Source: Cystobacterineae bacterium
GTDB lineage: Bacteria; Myxococcota; Myxococcia; Myxococcales; Myxococcaceae
Reading direction: 5' to 3'
NCBI GenBank assembly: GCA_009782175.1
Contig: WRKR01000017.1
Coordinates: forward strand, 1-55,334
Length of the DNA stretch: 55,334 nt
Below the pieces are notes generated by a model. That model saw only the letters and a program-made list of their open reading frames with translations. It made no database searches and was not told the origin of the DNA. A program made the translations under genes and the position numbers. Positions 38,098 through 46,254 of the stretch are shown piece by piece (the first letter of the stretch is position 1; each line of letters starts with the position of its first letter).

Positions 38098-38146
38098 CTG
38101 TATAAAGAAACTTGACCTGCAATCTCAAAATGTATTTCTTCTTCCC

Positions 38147-39601
38147 GTGGGTTTTATTTTAACGACAAAATCTGGTGCTGTTGAGGGCAAAGAATTCGTC
38201 TTCGAGGACGGTGGCGAAGCCCGCATTGGCCGCACGAATGGGAACGATGTGGTTGTCAACGACAATAAAGCATCGCGGAACCATGCGCGCATAATAGAGA
38301 CGGAGGAAGGTTGTTTTATTGAAGATTTAGGCAGTGCCAACGGGACTTTTATCAACGGGGAGGAGATTCAGGAGTCTGCCTTTTTGTCCTCTGGGGATGT
38401 GATAGGCATTGGAGGTGGCGGGGAGCTGGTTTTTTGGGACCAGACTGCAGGAGCGCCTGGAGATGTTGCCTCTGAAGGAGACAGCACCGTTATTAAGTCC
38501 ACGGAGGAATTGGCCGCGGAGCGTCAGGCCCAGTCTGCCTTGGCCGTGGCTTCGAAGGTGCCACGAAAGCCTGTGCGAAAAAACCCCGCCACGCACTCGC
38601 CCCAGTTGGTTGCTATACCCAAGCGCGCAAACCAACTGGCCTCGACAGCTCAAGCCTCTGCCGCCGAGCGTGCGCGCAAACAGCGTGAGGCACAGAAGAG
38701 TTTTTTGGGCAGGCTCCACTATGCTTTTTTGGCCTTAGACGCCAAAAAGCGCCGGACGCTGCTGATCAGCTTGGCTTTGACAGGTATGGTTATTCTGCTT
38801 GGGGTATTTTTTCTCATGCATTCAGGCCCCACCACCTTTTTCCAGAGCAATGAGCCCAAGGTTTTAGAGGTGGGTGGACAACCCATTGAAGACAGTTTTG
38901 GCGTTGGCAAAGAGGTGAAATGGACCAATGTGGATTCCAAGCAATTTGTATTCCATGTCATTGCCCCCGGAAAAGCCGTTGCCATTGTCCGTTATTATGC
39001 CAAGGACATTTCTTCAGAAGAAGTGAACATTTTGTTTAACAGTGCAAGCCTGGGTTATGTTCCCGCGGATACTTTGGATACGCGGGAAATTGAGTTGGTG
39101 GTTTCTCCCCACCATATACGCAATAATGAGATGAATACCCTGATGTTTGACAATGTACGCAACCCCCCGGAGAAGGATACTTGGCGCATTTGGGGTATAT
39201 CCGTAGAAATAGAGCCTGTTCCCCTCTTTACGAGTGAGAGTGAAGCCAGTGCGGAAGTGGCCAAAGCCATTCAATCCGCCCAGCAAACCTATGATGCGAA
39301 AAGCGTTGCGCCTCCAAACCTCTATTATGCTTGGAAAGCCTATAGGCGAGCTTGGCTCATTGAAGAGTCCCTCGACATAAAAGACATTCGGGAATATGAG
39401 TTTATTTTGGCCAAATATAGAGAAATTCGGCTTGAGTTGGACAAGCGCTGCGACAGATATGTGCTTGAAGTCCACAAAATTCTCAACACCTCTCCCCAAA
39501 GAGACAAGCTGGTCACCGTGTTGGAAAATATACTCCAACACTTTCCAGAGGCAGACCACCGCTGCCACCGCGAAGCCAAGCGCGTCCTGGAAATGCTCTA
39601 G
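38147..39601 (+). CDS. FHA-domain membrane protein
   Basis: An N-terminal FHA domain (about 1-95) binds phosphothreonine peptides. It shows ARIGRTNGNDVVVNDNKASR, the SRNHARI core and DLGSANGTFINGEEI. After a Lys/Arg/Ala linker comes one membrane helix (RTLLISLALTGMVILLGVFF, about 207-228), then a probably extracytoplasmic C-terminal domain of about 250 residues, beta-rich then helical (LYYAWKAYRRAWLIEESLD, ILQHFPEADHRCHREAKRVL). The start is uncertain: GTG 38147 puts the FHA fold at the very N-terminus as is usual, TTG 38093 would add 18 residues, and neither has a Shine-Dalgarno. It precedes the Tad-like genes and may regulate them. The stop codon TAG lies inside a palindromic element end. 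Confidence 0.8.
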   Translation: MGFILTTKSGAVEGKEFVFEDGGEARIGRTNGNDVVVNDNKASRNHARIIETEEGCFIEDLGSANGTFINGEEIQESAFLSSGDVIGIGGGGELVFWDQTAGAPGDVASEGDSTVIKSTEELAAERQAQSALAVASKVPRKPVRKNPATHSPQLVAIPKRANQLASTAQASAAERARKQREAQKSFLGRLHYAFLALDAKKRRTLLISLALTGMVILLGVFFLMHSGPTTFFQSNEPKVLEVGGQPIEDSFGVGKEVKWTNVDSKQFVFHVIAPGKAVAIVRYYAKDISSEEVNILFNSASLGYVPADTLDTREIELVVSPHHIRNNEMNTLMFDNVRNPPEKDTWRIWGISVEIEPVPLFTSESEASAEVAKAIQSAQQTYDAKSVAPPNLYYAWKAYRRAWLIEESLDIKDIREYEFILAKYREIRLELDKRCDRYVLEVHKILNTSPQRDKLVTVLENILQHFPEADHRCHREAKRVLEML

Positions 39602-39676
39602 ACTGGTTTAGGTCGCTTCCTCTTTGACATAAGCTCTTCGTGAGACGAGCTTATGTCAAATGGAAACCAGTCTAGA
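39597..39676. repeat. Compact nested palindromic element B
   Basis: Outer arms TCTAGACTGGTTT (39597-39609) and AAACCAGTCTAGA (39664-39676) are perfect 13-bp complements. Inside, TTTGACATAAGCTC and GAGCTTATGTCAAA form perfect 14-bp arms around TTCGTGAGAC. The inner stretch from GCTTCC through CTCTTCGTGAGAC resembles the left part of the 14641 element. The outer arm supplies the TAG stop of the FHA gene. It could act as a terminator, but there is no T-run. Confidence 0.85.
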
Positions 39677-39782
39677 AAGGCTTGAAAAAGGTGGCCACAA
39701 GGCTGGCCATCGGTCAAACTGACGCCCTTCGCAATTTCTTTGCGAGCTTTCAGAGAATAGGACTACAAGAGAAGGACAAGCG

Positions 39783-40562
39783 ATGAGCCAGAAGAGGACA
39801 AAAAGAGGGCGAGGGCAGCTCGGTCAAGCCGCTGTGGAAACGGCCATTGTGATGCCACTGTTTGTGTTTTTGATTTTGGGCATTATTCAATTGGCGTTGA
39901 TGCACCAAGCCCGCTCGATGACCAAATATGCAGCCTTCAAAGCTGTGCGCGCGGGCATTTTGCACAATGCCGACAAGAAGGCCATGGAGCTGGCGGCATT
40001 GGCTGTGCTTTTGCCTGTTATCAGTGAAAAATCAGGGGGCTCCCAAGGGGCAGAAACCGTAAAAAGCACAAGAAGTGCCTCGGATTATGCCAAGAAGATG
40101 GGCGACCTGAAGAACAATCAATTTCCTGAAAACAGCGGTTTGAAATATGCCCAGGTTGCCATTTGTTCCCCCACCTCAGGCGAAGCTGGAAGCCAGCCTG
40201 GTCAAGGAACCAACCTTTTTGATTATCCTGAGACGCCCAACTCTTTGCAAAAGCTCAAGTCCAAAAAACTCTCTATAGAGTTGACTTTTAATTATAGGCT
40301 CTTCATCCCCTTTGTGGACAGAGTCATTTTTTATATTTCTCGAGGGCAAGAGGCACAACACGCGACCTTGTTTAAAGATGTGGTGCGCATGAACACCACG
40401 GCCACCGGCGTCACGGGGCCCAAGGACAGCCCCGAAAGCATAAGAAAAAGCTTGGCCAACCAAAAGGTTTATGTGGTGCCCATTCGCGCCAAATATGCCT
40501 TGCGCATGCAGTCTGACTTTGTGACGAGCAATTTGAGCGGTCAAAGTGAGTGCGGAAATTGA
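39783..40562 (+). CDS. TadE-like pilus/secretion-associated protein
   Basis: A 259-residue protein with a basic N-terminus, then GQAAVETAIVMPLFVFLILG and a continuing hydrophobic helix (about 13-42), the hallmark of TadE-like pseudopilins (type IVb prepilin-like signal with Glu near +5). The rest is extracytoplasmic and unrecognised. A GAAGGA lies upstream of the ATG. It is first of five closely spaced genes of the same general type. TadE proteins are minor components of Flp/Tad pili, but no TadA, TadB, TadC, CpaA or secretin gene is in the window. Confidence 0.82.
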   Translation: MSQKRTKRGRGQLGQAAVETAIVMPLFVFLILGIIQLALMHQARSMTKYAAFKAVRAGILHNADKKAMELAALAVLLPVISEKSGGSQGAETVKSTRSASDYAKKMGDLKNNQFPENSGLKYAQVAICSPTSGEAGSQPGQGTNLFDYPETPNSLQKLKSKKLSIELTFNYRLFIPFVDRVIFYISRGQEAQHATLFKDVVRMNTTATGVTGPKDSPESIRKSLANQKVYVVPIRAKYALRMQSDFVTSNLSGQSECGN

Positions 40563-40580
40563 TTTTGTGGAGGAGAGCCC

Positions 40581-42293
40581 GTGGAAAGCACCATTCAACT
40601 TAAAACCCTAAAACCCCGGCAACACAACAAGGGCCTTGCTCGAAAACAGCGCCAACGCAGAGGGCAGGTGATGGTGCTGGGGTGTGTGACCATGCTCTTG
40701 CTGGCCACCACTTTGATGATGAGTTTTTCCATTGCCAATGTGGTACATGAGCGCATCCGCATCCAGTCCCATGCCGATGCCATGGCTTTTTCCATGGCCG
40801 TGGTGGAGGCGCGCGCCATGAATTATTTGGCCTATTCCAACCGGGCCATTGCCGCTGCCTTTGTGTCGATGACCAGCGTCCATGCCTATATGGCCATTGC
40901 CAGCTCCTCCATGCCCTGGCTCTGGGGTGGCGCCATCGCCATGTTTACTTCAGCAGCTTTGGAGTTTGCAGCCTGCCCCCCATTCCAATGGCAGCATTGC
41001 TTGCATGGCATTCGGGTGTTGATTAGGGCCATTAAATATATCATGGCTGTCAACAAATATTCTAAAAAAATAAACAACATGGAAGACCCTTTCAACAAAG
41101 CAGTGGAGGCTTTTACCCAGCTGGCTGACGACCTTCATGCCTCACAACGAAAGGCGGTGACTGAAGCCAAAAACACCATCAGATATGGAAAAGAGCTGAA
41201 GAAACTGGAAGACACCAATGCAGAATGTGCCACAAGCATTCATGATGGGGTGGGCAAAATTAACGAGGCTGAGTTTGCCTGCGCTCTGGAAGGCTCACCT
41301 TTGGGTGAACCCAGTGGCGGCATTCGAAACTGCCCCTCCAAGTCGGCGATAGATAACCGCCGTGAAATAATGAGCAATGTGGTCAATGCCGCACGTCCGC
41401 CGTTTTTGCGCATGACGCATCTGTTTATTATCAATATGGGCACTCAAATTCCGCTTTTTTTCCATGAGGAATATTTGAAAGATCTGCTCGGTGAAAACAT
41501 TCCCGACCCCGATGGCATCGGCATTGGCATTCCCTATACAGTCTATGGTCAGCTGACCGACAATTTTTGCAGTGCAGCCAAGAAAGATTCAAAAGGAAAG
41601 TTTTCTTGCGCACGTGCAGGAATGGGAGTTGTTCTTTTCACGCAAGTCATTGACATGCCGGGCATTGGTGTTGCCTTGGGTGTGACGAGTGCCGGTTCGA
41701 GCAAAAGTCCATCAGGCAACAACCACACCTGGGGGCACAAGGGAGAGAAACACGACAAATACAAGGGACTCTTTGCTGATGACAAGGATGACTGCACAAG
41801 CACCGGCAACTGTTTCATCAACTATCGCCTGAGTGATAAAGAGCGTGGTTGGGGTCAGCCCGCTGTCTATTCTTATGTCACGCAGGAATTGGCGATGACA
41901 ACCGACCAGAAGAACAAATGCAACAAGGCGAAGCGCCCCTGGGAAATAAACAGCAAGAGTGAGATAACCCTCAACCACGGCCAGAGGCCACAAGGAAAGC
42001 TGAAGTTTTCACCCAACAGAGAGGGGGCGGCGCTCAGCAAGGCCTTGGTTTATTTTCACCGCATGGAAAACTGGAAATTTGCCCCCAACCTTTTCGACCC
42101 TTATTGGCGCGCCAAGCTGCATCCCTTTAGCCAAAACGAAATGAAAGATGTTTTGAAGAAAGCAGGCTCTTCCGGCGGCCTTGGAGCGCTGGGCAGTCTT
42201 GCCGGCATCGGGGGAAATACAGATGCGGATTTGCCCGGAATGGGCGTCCCCGCTGAGGGCAAATTCGGCCTAACGAAGGAGCAGGAGAAATGA
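40581..42293 (+). CDS. TadG-like (Tad-domain) membrane protein
   Basis: This encodes 570 residues from a GTG start with GGAGGAG at 40569-40575. It has a basic leader, then RRGQVMVLGCVTMLLLATTL and a following helix (about 27-55), the putative Flp pilus-assembly TadG N-terminal region. A second hydrophobic stretch is IAAAFVSMTSVHAYMAIASS (about 90-118). The long remainder is extracytoplasmic, with several cysteines. It overlaps the next gene by ATGA (42290-42293). It belongs to the pilin-like cluster; the role is inferred from family and context. Confidence 0.78.
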   Translation: MESTIQLKTLKPRQHNKGLARKQRQRRGQVMVLGCVTMLLLATTLMMSFSIANVVHERIRIQSHADAMAFSMAVVEARAMNYLAYSNRAIAAAFVSMTSVHAYMAIASSSMPWLWGGAIAMFTSAALEFAACPPFQWQHCLHGIRVLIRAIKYIMAVNKYSKKINNMEDPFNKAVEAFTQLADDLHASQRKAVTEAKNTIRYGKELKKLEDTNAECATSIHDGVGKINEAEFACALEGSPLGEPSGGIRNCPSKSAIDNRREIMSNVVNAARPPFLRMTHLFIINMGTQIPLFFHEEYLKDLLGENIPDPDGIGIGIPYTVYGQLTDNFCSAAKKDSKGKFSCARAGMGVVLFTQVIDMPGIGVALGVTSAGSSKSPSGNNHTWGHKGEKHDKYKGLFADDKDDCTSTGNCFINYRLSDKERGWGQPAVYSYVTQELAMTTDQKNKCNKAKRPWEINSKSEITLNHGQRPQGKLKFSPNREGAALSKALVYFHRMENWKFAPNLFDPYWRAKLHPFSQNEMKDVLKKAGSSGGLGALGSLAGIGGNTDADLPGMGVPAEGKFGLTKEQEK

Positions 42294-43540
42294 GCACGCC
42301 AAAGACAGGCTCCAAAGAGAGAAGCCCCAAAGCCATGCCCCGCCGCCGAGGACAAGCCACGGTTGAGTTGGCCATACTCATGGTGGCGCTGGTGCCCACC
42401 TTTCTCTATGTGCTCGCTTCAGACGACCTCATGCGCTTTCGCCTGGACTTGCAAGAAGTGGTGGTTTCCAGCCCCTGGGACTATACGCACCTCGACTATC
42501 TAGAGAAGCAAGTCAAAGCCAGTCCATTGGAGGGCCATCTGCAAAACTACTATGAAGGCCTGAGCTCCAGAACAGGCCCCATGACTTCTGTGAATTGGAA
42601 GAAGACCAACCTTGGATGCAAGGAAGACCAAGACATAGCCACACACCTCAACGGTTCCTCAGGTCCTATCAAAAAGCTGACGGGAGGGGGAGGGCTATTA
42701 GATGGTTTGTTTGGCGGTTTGTTAGGCGGCTCAAGCGGCTCTAAGGACTCGAACAGCCCCAAGAGCTCCAACTCAGGCGGCATGGGTGGTGTTCTGGATA
42801 TGGTGGATGGTTTTCTAGACAAAGCAGAAGGCCTTCTCGACGATTCCAATAAAATGATGGACGGTTTGGGCAATATGGATGTGGGTGATATGCTGAACAA
42901 TTTGGGCCAAAGCTTATTGTCCAATGTCATGGGCAGTGTAGTAAACAGTGTCCTGGGCCTGCTGGGGATGGGGGCGCCCGAATATACGGTGAACCACGGG
43001 GGGCTTTATACCTGCAAAGCCAAGATGAGCGTCACCAACACGGGACTCTTGCAAAACTTTTTTCAAGAATGGGCCGGAAACACCAAGGTAACAGACAAAG
43101 CGAAGGGACAAGGCGTGTGGGAATTCAACGAGCAACGCTTCTCTGTCATGGCAGACACCTGGGCCCTCACCAAAGGGGATCAAGATGCAAGCCGCAGCTC
43201 TCTTTTAGGTGGACGCGTCCAAAGTGTTTATAAAGGTTCATCTAAACATGGCAATGCAGAGTCCAAGGCGAATGATCTCGCCAAAAAAGGAGAAGACGAA
43301 AAAATCATCACGAAATGGGTCATCACCATGGACTGGCCCAGCCTCGGGGGCGTCTTGGGCGGTTATGGTGATAACACAGGGACAGCCGAAACAGAATTTA
43401 AAGGAACCAAAGACTGCTCCTCTCCAGACATTGAGGGTTTTGAGTCTACCCCATGGGGAAGAAAAGGTGCCGCGGGCAAAACCTACCAAGAGGTTTGCGG
43501 CAATCGCCAAAAAACCTATATGGGACGCGAACTGAAATAG
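42290..43540 (+). CDS. TadE-like protein with Gly/Ser/Asp-rich middle region
   Basis: A 416-residue protein beginning with a basic stretch and RRRGQATVELAILMVALVPT, a TadE-like prepilin-type helix (about 19-42). Residues about 125-230 are unusually Gly, Ser, Leu and Asp rich (GGGGLLDGLFGGLLGGSSGS, GLGNMDVGDMLNN), with a repeated amphipathic pattern. The C-terminal part has paired cysteines. It is coupled to the upstream gene by ATGA. The low-complexity block could be a surface-exposed flexible or self-associating segment (inference). Confidence 0.72.
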   Translation: MSTPKTGSKERSPKAMPRRRGQATVELAILMVALVPTFLYVLASDDLMRFRLDLQEVVVSSPWDYTHLDYLEKQVKASPLEGHLQNYYEGLSSRTGPMTSVNWKKTNLGCKEDQDIATHLNGSSGPIKKLTGGGGLLDGLFGGLLGGSSGSKDSNSPKSSNSGGMGGVLDMVDGFLDKAEGLLDDSNKMMDGLGNMDVGDMLNNLGQSLLSNVMGSVVNSVLGLLGMGAPEYTVNHGGLYTCKAKMSVTNTGLLQNFFQEWAGNTKVTDKAKGQGVWEFNEQRFSVMADTWALTKGDQDASRSSLLGGRVQSVYKGSSKHGNAESKANDLAKKGEDEKIITKWVITMDWPSLGGVLGGYGDNTGTAETEFKGTKDCSSPDIEGFESTPWGRKGAAGKTYQEVCGNRQKTYMGRELK

Positions 43541-43560
43541 CGCACAAGGAGAAAAGGGCA

Positions 43561-44421
43561 ATGGCGAGCGGGCCTCAAGCTATAAAACTCCCCATAGGGA
43601 AAAGCCTGCTTGGCGTGGCGGTGTTGGGCGCATGCCTGGGTGTGGGCCTGGCTTGGATGGAGCGCCGCTCTGACGAAGAAAAGCTGGAGTCCATCCTCCA
43701 AGCGCCTGAAGCCTTGTCCCCCGTGCTTTTCCCTGAGGCCCCACCTGCCCCCTTGGAAGAGGAAACAGAAAGCCCACCCCCTCTGCCTGTGGCCATGCAA
43801 GGCTTGCCTGTTTATCCGGGCAGCACCCCCCAAAGCTTTCACTCCACCGTGCTTGCAGATGGAAAACCTGTGGAAATGGCTTGGTTTTCTACCACGGACA
43901 CCCCGGCGCAACTTCGCGCCTTCTATGAGAAAGAGTTTAAACTGCGAGGCCTCCACCATGTGTCCCATGAGTATAGCCCTTTTGCCGGCTACATGGGCTA
44001 TATGGACTGGTTTGAAGAAGAGCTGCACTTGGTTTCCTATATACGCCAGGGGGAGCAAACCATGGTATTTCCTTCGCGCAGCAGGCCGGCCTCAGAGGTT
44101 GAAGGAGAGCAGCTGCCTGAAGAGGTTCCCGTACACCCCCGAGCGAGTGTGGCGAAAACCATTATATTTGTGGAGCCTGAAGGCCAAAGCCGCCTCTCCT
44201 ATTCTGCCCTTGTTGAAAACCACAGCCTGCTAGAGGTGAAACAGTTTTATAAAGAGGCCCTGCTGGCCAAAGGCTGGAAAAACATTCAAGAGAAAGAAGA
44301 GGGAGGGCGCAGCAACCTGGAAGCCTCCAACGAGCGGATGGTGGCCAATTTTTCTTTTGAGCCAAAGCAAAATAACGTGGGAATATATTTGTTGTTAATG
44401 GGCAAAGCCCCTGAAAAATAG
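43561..44421 (+). CDS. Membrane-anchored protein with a duplicated domain, unknown function
   Basis: The ATG at 43561 has AAGGAG at about 43547 and gives 286 residues. One N-terminal helix (SLLGVAVLGACLGVGLAW, about 13-31) is followed by a Pro/Glu linker. Two related domains then follow, at about 75-165 (LPVYPGSTPQSF, QLRAFYEKEFKLRGL) and about 180-285 (VPVHPRASVAKT, VKQFYKEALLAKGWKN), sharing a V-x-P-x-(G/R)(S/A) opening and an FY(K/E)E helix ending in G(L/W). No family is named. It sits between the TadE-like gene and the Flp-like pilin gene, so it may serve the same surface structure. Confidence 0.7.
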   Translation: MASGPQAIKLPIGKSLLGVAVLGACLGVGLAWMERRSDEEKLESILQAPEALSPVLFPEAPPAPLEEETESPPPLPVAMQGLPVYPGSTPQSFHSTVLADGKPVEMAWFSTTDTPAQLRAFYEKEFKLRGLHHVSHEYSPFAGYMGYMDWFEEELHLVSYIRQGEQTMVFPSRSRPASEVEGEQLPEEVPVHPRASVAKTIIFVEPEGQSRLSYSALVENHSLLEVKQFYKEALLAKGWKNIQEKEEGGRSNLEASNERMVANFSFEPKQNNVGIYLLLMGKAPEK

Positions 44422-44430
44422 GAGAAAACA

Positions 44431-44619
44431 ATGTCGACACCCAGGAAAAGCAGGCGCCGCCTTCAGCGCGGGCAAGCCATGGTAGAATATAGCCTCATTG
44501 GGCACGTCTTAATGGTGGGCGGCGTAGCAGCGGCTTGGCCGTTTTTTACGGTGCTGATGAATGCCTTTAATGCCTATTATCAAGGCATATTTTTCGTCCT
44601 CACCTCACCTGTGCCTTAA
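44431..44619 (+). CDS. Flp-like type IVb pilin
   Basis: A 62-residue protein with a short basic leader (MSTPRKSRRRLQRG) and the exact type IVb prepilin processing pattern G/xxxxEY (G-QAMVEYSLI), followed by a hydrophobic helix (LIGHVLMVGGVAAAWPFFTV). Flp pilins are this size and are cleaved after the glycine by a TadV/CpaA peptidase. AGGAG lies 6 bases before the ATG. It ends the Tad-like cluster; the stop TAA is the first three bases of a palindromic element. Confidence 0.75.
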   Translation: MSTPRKSRRRLQRGQAMVEYSLIGHVLMVGGVAAAWPFFTVLMNAFNAYYQGIFFVLTSPVP

Positions 44620-44870
44620 GGCCGGTTCCACTTTGACATGATCTCTTCGTTGGGCTCCGGTTTCGCTCAGGTCATGCACTTAAGTGCACTCCCATCGCGC
44701 CTGACCCTCGGAATTGGGGCCTCGCCCGCCTCGACCTCATGTCCAAGCGGAGCGGAGAGAATGAAGAAAAAGCATGCTTTTTCTTCATTCATGGAGCGGA
44801 GTGCAGGCGAGTGCAACGAGCCTCAATTGAAACCGGTCTGGAGAATCAATTTAACTTTGAAGCGGCTTAG
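44617..44870. repeat. Mosaic palindromic element C
   Basis: It is closely related to the element at 14641-15021. Both share the GCCTGACCCTCGG...TTGGGGCCTCGCC segment, the TGCACTTAAGTGCA palindrome (44675-44688) and GAAACCGGTCTGGAG (44829-44843). Here the AT-rich hairpin is a perfect 32-bp palindrome (44759-44790). Two hairpin modules present in the other copy are missing, as if cleanly removed. The left end TAAGGCCGGTTCCACTT recurs directly at 44867-44883, so a partial second copy may follow. The rest of the gap to 45015 holds no gene. Confidence 0.85.
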
Positions 44871-45014
44871 GCCGGTTCCACTTGGCCATTCTCCTTCGTC
44901 AGGCGCGTTGTGGCTGAAACCCCCTACCCAGGACATGTTTGCCGTTGAGCTTGTTGAAAGAGAGAGAAAAAACTGCTATTTGAGAAAAGCGTTTCAAAAA
45001 GGCTGGAGAAAAAT

Positions 45015-45248
45015 ATGCGAAAAATACTGATGGTGGGCATGGTGTATATAGGCATGCTGTGCTCGGGCTTGGCTTTGGCCTCCGGTGGAATGTCTGTGCA
45101 AGAATGCAAAAAAACCTGCGGGGACATTCAAAAAATGTGCGAAGACATTTGCAAAAAAAATATAGATAGGTCGCAACAACACAACTGCAAGCCTGGATGC
45201 AAAGACGCCATTGATGCCTGCAAGGCTGAATGCTCCAAAGCGAGATAG
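45015..45248 (+). CDS. Small secreted cysteine-rich peptide with two CX3C-X6-CX3C modules
   Basis: This encodes 77 residues: a signal peptide (MRKILMVGMVYIGMLCSGLA, cleavage near ALA-SGG), then about 52 mature residues with eight cysteines. They are spaced C-x3-C-x6-C-x3-C, an 11-residue gap, then C-x3-C-x6-C-x3-C again (CKKTCGDIQKMCEDIC and CKPGCKDAIDACKAEC). This suggests two disulfide-stapled helical hairpins made by duplication. TGGAG lies ahead of the ATG. It stands alone between a repeat element and an unrelated gene. Function unknown; structural protein, metal binder or toxin-like peptide are all possible. Confidence 0.75.
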   Translation: MRKILMVGMVYIGMLCSGLALASGGMSVQECKKTCGDIQKMCEDICKKNIDRSQQHNCKPGCKDAIDACKAECSKAR

Positions 45249-45344
45249 ACATTGTTGTTGGCAAGGCTTAAGTCTGCATGGGGGAAGCTTGTGGCATGGG
45301 CACGGGGTTTTTCTATGCTTTTCTATGCATGAGCTTTCTTTCTC

Positions 45345-46244
45345 ATGAGGATTTTGAGCTATAACGTTCGTTATTTCAGCAGCAATACCAAGGGGATATT
45401 GAGCGGAAGGAAACCGCAAAAAGAAATTTCTCTGGCCTTATCCCAACTCACTCCGCTGCCGGACATTGTCTGCTTTCAGGAAATAGAGTTTAAATCCCTT
45501 CGGGCTTTTAGGACCATTTCTCCGGAAAAAGCCCAAATGGATACTTTTGCAGAAGAGTGGGAAGAGGCCTTTTTGAACCAGGGCCTGCCCTTCCCCTATG
45601 AGGGATATTATTTCCCAGCTCATGCCTATCGCCTTAAAAATGTAGTGTTTTATACAACGGGGTTGGCCATTTTTATACGCTCCTCCTCCTTTCGTGTGCT
45701 CAACGAAACCATTGAGCCCTTTGTTTTGACCGGAACACAAAAGTTTAAATATTTGAAACAAAAAAGGATTTGTGCCCACCTGCTGTTGGAAGCCTTGGAA
45801 ACAAATAAAAAACTACATGTTTATAATACACATTTGAGCTTGCCCTCTCCTTTGACAAAAAGGTATTGGATTTCCAGGCAAAAAATGGGTTTTGGGCGAA
45901 ACCAAATGGGGGAAGCCAGACGCCTTTTAAACTATATAAAAAAGACAAAAATAGAAGCGCCCTGCATTGTTTGTGGGGATTTTAACGCCTGGCCCCACTC
46001 CCCCGTGTATGAAATGCTTTTAAGCCATGGGCGCTTGGCGGATGTGAGGGTGCTGTTAAATGAAAAACAAGAGGATTTTGTGACGGCAGGTTTTATGCAA
46101 CTGAGGCTGCATTTGGACCATATTTTTTCTTCAGCCGACATCCATTGGGAAAACATGGCGGACACCCATGGCTTTGGGGACTTAAGCAGCCCCTTTCATG
46201 GCCTTTCGGACCATATTCCTCTCATTGCTCAGTTTGAGTTTTAG
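45345..46244 (+). CDS. Endonuclease/exonuclease/phosphatase-family protein
   Basis: A 299-residue EEP-fold protein with no signal peptide. Family motifs in order: SYNVRYF (Asn of the metal site), CFQEIEF (metal Glu), YNTHLSLP, GDFNAWPHS (Asp-x-Asn), HLDHIFSS and the closing SDHIPLIAQF. Members include DNases, phosphodiesterases, sphingomyelinases and inositol phosphatases; which applies cannot be told. The start ATG at 45345 lacks a good Shine-Dalgarno but gives the conserved MRILSYNVR opening. It converges on topA, with ten bases between the stops. Confidence 0.88.
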   Translation: MRILSYNVRYFSSNTKGILSGRKPQKEISLALSQLTPLPDIVCFQEIEFKSLRAFRTISPEKAQMDTFAEEWEEAFLNQGLPFPYEGYYFPAHAYRLKNVVFYTTGLAIFIRSSSFRVLNETIEPFVLTGTQKFKYLKQKRICAHLLLEALETNKKLHVYNTHLSLPSPLTKRYWISRQKMGFGRNQMGEARRLLNYIKKTKIEAPCIVCGDFNAWPHSPVYEMLLSHGRLADVRVLLNEKQEDFVTAGFMQLRLHLDHIFSSADIHWENMADTHGFGDLSSPFHGLSDHIPLIAQFEF

Positions 46245-46254
46245 CCAGGTTTCA

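Noticed and set aside
38093-38146. TTG 38093 as the FHA-protein start
   Set aside because: It lacks a Shine-Dalgarno, lies inside a repeated motif, and the FHA fold normally begins at the residue given by GTG 38147.
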